DNA from: Planctomycetota bacterium
GTDB lineage: Bacteria > Planctomycetota > Phycisphaerae > Phycisphaerales > SM1A02
Assembly: GCA_027295435.1 (NCBI GenBank)
Contig: JAPUKX010000225.1
Coordinates: forward strand, 1-8,100
Length of the DNA stretch: 8,100 nucleotides
Direction of reading: 5' to 3'
The notes under the pieces are model-generated. The model was not told the DNA's origin, did no database searches, and saw only the letters and a program-made list of their open reading frames with translations. Positions 5,751 through 8,100 of this stretch are shown here, one piece after another. The first letter of the stretch is position 1, and each line of letters begins with the position of its first letter. Both the position numbers and the translations under genes were made by a program.

Positions 5751-7140
5751 GGTCGCGGCCGTGGCCTGGCGCGAATTCAAGCAGACGGTCATGCGCAAGA
5801 TTTTTCTGCTGGCAGTGCTCGGCATGCCGGTACTGGTCCTCGCTATCGCGGCGATTGCCGGCCTAATGATGACCTCACATCAGGAACCCCCGATCGTTGG
5901 AACAGTGGCGATCGTCGATCCCACGGGTGAACTGTCCGCAGCGGCGCAGATCGAATTCGACCAAGAGAACATCCGACGCGACGAGGAGCGCCAACAGCGA
6001 GAACTCGTAGAAAGCGCCACAGAAGCGATTGGTAGTGGGTCGATCCCATCGAGTCCCATGACCACCCCCGGCGCAATGCCAAAGGCAGCTCGGGGTGAGG
6101 TGATCATCACGATCGAGCGGGTTGAAGGGGATACCGACGCATCGCTGAGGACGCTCAAGCAACGTGTTCGCGAAAACGACCTGCTTGCGGTGGCGGTGAT
6201 CGCGCCTGATCTTCTGGACACACCCTCTGATCGGGGTGAACGGCCGAATTTCCAGTTGTTCGTGTCGGAGGATCTCGACGGCGATCACGTGAGCCTGATC
6301 GAGCAACGACTTGGCGCATCCGTCGTGCGCGTTCGAGCCCAGCGCACCGGCCAGGACCCCGAAAGCGTCCTCGCCATGCTCAAGCGCCCCACGGCCCAAA
6401 CGAAGCGGATGCTCCAGGGCGGCAAAGAGATGGATGCCTCGGCTGGAACCCGCAAGCTCGCCCAGATCATCATTCCCCTGGCCTTTATGATGCTGATTTG
6501 GATCGGCACGCTCACCTCAGGCCAACATCTCCTGATGACCACCATCGAGGAGAAGTCCAACCGCGTGATGGAGGTGTTGCTCAGCGCGGTCAGCCCGCTC
6601 CAACTCATGACGGGAAAGATTCTCGGCCACGGCGCTGTCGGCCTCTTGATCGTGCTCATCTATTCGTCGGCCGGAATCGTCGCCCTGATCATGATGGAGC
6701 GTTTCACCCAGTTCATCAACACGATGGATCTGGTGTACCTCGGCGTGTTCTATTTCATGGCATATTTCATGATCGCCTCGATCATGGCTGCGGTGGGTAG
6801 CGCCGTCAGCGACATACGCGAGGCGAACACGCTGATGACGCCGGTCATGCTGCTGCTGATGATCCCGTGGATGTTGTGGATGCCGATCACACAGGCGCCC
6901 AACGGCACGGTCGCCACGGTTTGCAGCTTCATTCCCCCGATGATTCCGTTCGCGATGATTCTTCGCCACGTCGCGGAAGAGCCGATGCCGATGTGGCAGT
7001 ATCCGGTTTCGATCATTTGGGGTTACATCTGCGTGCTCGGCATGATCTGGATGGCCGCCAAGGTCTTCCGCATCGGGGTACTCATGTACGGCAAACCGCC
7101 GTCGCCGCTTGAGCTGCTCAAGTGGCTGCGGTATTCGTAG
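5743..7140 (+). CDS. ABC-2 type exporter permease, NatB/YhaP type
   Basis: A 465-residue membrane subunit, partner of the overlapping ATPase gene. Helix 1 (about 17-43) follows a short cytosolic start containing WREFKQTVMRKIF. Next is a large extracytoplasmic segment (about 44-240) holding a charged stretch (QENIRRDEERQQRELVESA) and a Ser/Pro/Met-rich linker. Helices follow at about 242-260, 296-317, 331-353, 364-381, 391-410 and 420-442. The cytosolic motif EEKSNRVMEVLLSAVSP (269-285), between helices 2 and 3, is a hallmark of the NatB/YhaP ABC-2 permeases and probably contacts the ATPase. The C-terminal VLMYGKPPSPLELLKWLRY is also typical of this family. Known relatives export sodium ions or small toxic compounds; the substrate here is unknown. 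No third subunit is seen next to it, and a homodimeric permease is plausible. Confidence 0.92.
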   Translation: MSKVAAVAWREFKQTVMRKIFLLAVLGMPVLVLAIAAIAGLMMTSHQEPPIVGTVAIVDPTGELSAAAQIEFDQENIRRDEERQQRELVESATEAIGSGSIPSSPMTTPGAMPKAARGEVIITIERVEGDTDASLRTLKQRVRENDLLAVAVIAPDLLDTPSDRGERPNFQLFVSEDLDGDHVSLIEQRLGASVVRVRAQRTGQDPESVLAMLKRPTAQTKRMLQGGKEMDASAGTRKLAQIIIPLAFMMLIWIGTLTSGQHLLMTTIEEKSNRVMEVLLSAVSPLQLMTGKILGHGAVGLLIVLIYSSAGIVALIMMERFTQFINTMDLVYLGVFYFMAYFMIASIMAAVGSAVSDIREANTLMTPVMLLLMIPWMLWMPITQAPNGTVATVCSFIPPMIPFAMILRHVAEEPMPMWQYPVSIIWGYICVLGMIWMAAKVFRIGVLMYGKPPSPLELLKWLRYS

Positions 7141-7197
7141 GTTGCCCCCGCCGGCTCAGTTGCCTTTGCGCTGCCCCACAGCCCTACACCAGCGAAC

Positions 7198-7226
7198 TGG
7201 CTCGTCGAGCGAGCAGGCGGTACACT
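7198..7226 (+). promoter_or_regulatory. Possible scoA promoter
   Basis: In the 120-base gap ahead of the CoA-transferase gene, TACACT at 7221-7226 resembles a -10 box (four of six to TATAAT). The hexamer 17 bases upstream (TGGCTC, 7198-7203) is a poor -35. It would suit separate transcription from the exporter operon, but the match is weak and the region is otherwise featureless. Confidence 0.2.
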
Positions 7227-7260
7227 GTGCGTCTCCCGCGCGCTGCCGAGGCATTGCCAA

Positions 7261-7968
7261 GTGGCCCAGAAAGTTTACGACACCCCCGCGGCCGCTCTGG
7301 ATGGGTTGCTGTTCGATGGCATGACGATCGCGGCCGGGGGCTTCGGCCTCTGCGGAATCCCCGAGCAGCTCATCATCGCCGTGGGCGCCTCAAGCGTGCG
7401 TGACCTGACGGTGATCTCCAACAACGCCGGCGTTGACGATTGGGGACTCGGGCTGTTGCTGCAATCCCGGCAAGTCAAGAAGATGGTCAGCTCCTACGTC
7501 GGTGAGAACGACGAGTTTGAGCGGCAATTTATCGCCGGCGAGCTGGAGGTTGAGTTCTGCCCCCAAGGCACGTTGGCGGAACGGCTTCGGGCCGGCGGCG
7601 CGGGCATCCCCGGCTTCTATACCCCCACCGGCGTCGGCACCATCATCGCCAAGGGAAAGGAGCAAAGGCAGTTTGACGGCCAAACCTACATCCTCGAACG
7701 CTCGATCGTTGCCGACCTCTCCCTCGTCAAAGCCTATCAGGCCGACCACGTCGGCAACCTCATCTATCGCCGGACCGCTCGCAACTTCAACCCCATGATC
7801 GCCGCCTGCGGCAAGATCACCGTCGCTGAAGTTGAACAGATCGTTGAGACAGGCCGGCTCAACCCCGAACACATCCATACCCCAAGCATCTTCGTCAACC
7901 GCATCGTCCAAACCGTCCCCGAGAAGCGCATTGAACAGCGCACGACGAGCGATCGGCCAAAGACCTGA
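7261..7968 (+). CDS. scoA: 3-oxoacid (succinyl-CoA:acetoacetate) CoA-transferase subunit A
   Basis: This 235-residue protein, the usual length for ScoA, starts at GTG 7261 with GAGG (7248-7251) nine bases upstream. It is a family I CoA-transferase alpha subunit. The glycine-rich CoA-binding motif GGFGLCGIPEQLI is at residues 26-38. The strings SNNAGVDDWGLGLLL, KKMVSSYVGEN, CPQGTLAERLRAGGAGIPGFYTPTGVGT, YRRTARNFNPMIAACGKITVAEVE and HIHTPSIFVNRIV are all typical of SCOT A subunits. The enzyme moves CoA between succinate and 3-oxoacids such as acetoacetate, in ketone-body or branched-chain and fatty acid breakdown. The catalytic glutamate lies in subunit B, normally encoded just downstream. Here a terminator follows 32 bases after the stop and no B gene begins in the remaining 132 bases. 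Related A subunits act on acetoacetate or butyrate, so substrate choice is inferred. Confidence 0.93.
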   Translation: MAQKVYDTPAAALDGLLFDGMTIAAGGFGLCGIPEQLIIAVGASSVRDLTVISNNAGVDDWGLGLLLQSRQVKKMVSSYVGENDEFERQFIAGELEVEFCPQGTLAERLRAGGAGIPGFYTPTGVGTIIAKGKEQRQFDGQTYILERSIVADLSLVKAYQADHVGNLIYRRTARNFNPMIAACGKITVAEVEQIVETGRLNPEHIHTPSIFVNRIVQTVPEKRIEQRTTSDRPKT

Positions 7969-7996
7969 TCGCGCGCCGTCGACCGCTTCTTGCTGT

Positions 7997-8023
7997 AAAG
8001 CCGCGACCGTTGGTCGCGGTTTT
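7997..8023 (+). terminator. Intrinsic terminator after scoA
   Basis: CCGCGACC (8001-8008) pairs perfectly with GGTCGCGG (8012-8019) around a three-base GTT loop, followed by TTTT (8020-8023) then CT. AAAG ahead of the stem can pair with the T-run, so it may also work weakly in the other direction. It starts about 30 bases after the scoA stop. Confidence 0.85.
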
Positions 8024-8076
8024 CTCGTCGGCGCCAACGATGCTCTTCGCCGAACAATCCGCCCATCCAATCCCAT

Positions 8077-8095
8077 AGCCCCCGGCTCCGCCGGG
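8077..8095. repeat. GC-rich palindromic element, copy 2 (REP-like)
   Basis: AGCCCCCGGCTCCGCCGGG matches the element at 448-466 at 18 of 19 positions. It forms a six-base-pair stem (8081-8086 with 8090-8095) around a TCC loop. The right arm is shorter than in copy 1, as GGGAGA replaces GGGGGG. It lies intergenically, beyond the scoA terminator, at the window edge. Confidence 0.65.
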
Positions 8096-8100
8096 AGACG

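Noticed and set aside
7142..7158. Possible third copy of the GC-rich palindrome after the permease gene
   Set aside because: It shares only short C-rich and CCGGCTC stretches in a different order and does not form the same hairpin.

Overview
This is a GC-rich chromosomal stretch from a free-living bacterium. It carries six recognisable genes plus the start of a seventh, all with ordinary housekeeping or transport roles. No phage, insertion sequence, CRISPR array, rRNA or tRNA was seen. The best guess at origin is Planctomycetota or a similar lineage. The reasons are weak or absent Shine-Dalgarno sequences in front of several clear genes, a heptanucleotide tandem repeat and GC-rich dispersed palindromes between genes, and an atypical AnmK. 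This is inference; nothing here is a strict taxonomic marker.

Layout. Positions 1-369 (minus) hold the N-terminal 123 codons of a UDP-glucuronate decarboxylase, a nucleotide-sugar enzyme that runs off the left edge. A 171-base divergent gap (370-540) carries five tandem heptamers and a GC-rich palindrome. Next is anmK (541-1692, plus), encoding the 1,6-anhydro-MurNAc kinase of cell-wall recycling. It converges on a minus-strand pair: metE (2257-4563), cobalamin-independent methionine synthase, followed 57 bases downstream by a small DoxX-like membrane protein (1735-2199). A 233-base divergent gap (4564-4796) separates metE from a plus-strand ABC exporter operon: an ATPase (4797-5750) whose end overlaps its permease (5743-7140) by 8 bases. 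This pair is of the NatA/NatB-YhaQ/YhaP type. After a 120-base gap comes a GTG-started 3-oxoacid CoA-transferase subunit A (7261-7968). A compact intrinsic terminator follows it, and a second copy of the GC-rich palindrome lies at the right edge.

How the genes relate. Only the two exporter genes clearly form a functional unit. metE and the DoxX gene may share a transcript but have no known functional link. UXS and AnmK both touch envelope sugar metabolism but are divergently transcribed. The CoA-transferase A subunit needs a B subunit that is not next to it within this window.

The window looks mostly ordinary. The points most worth a second look are the altered signature loop in AnmK, the heptamer array forming the leader of the UXS gene, the paired dispersed palindromes, and the terminator that cuts off scoA before any scoB. 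I found no convincing undescribed multi-gene system.
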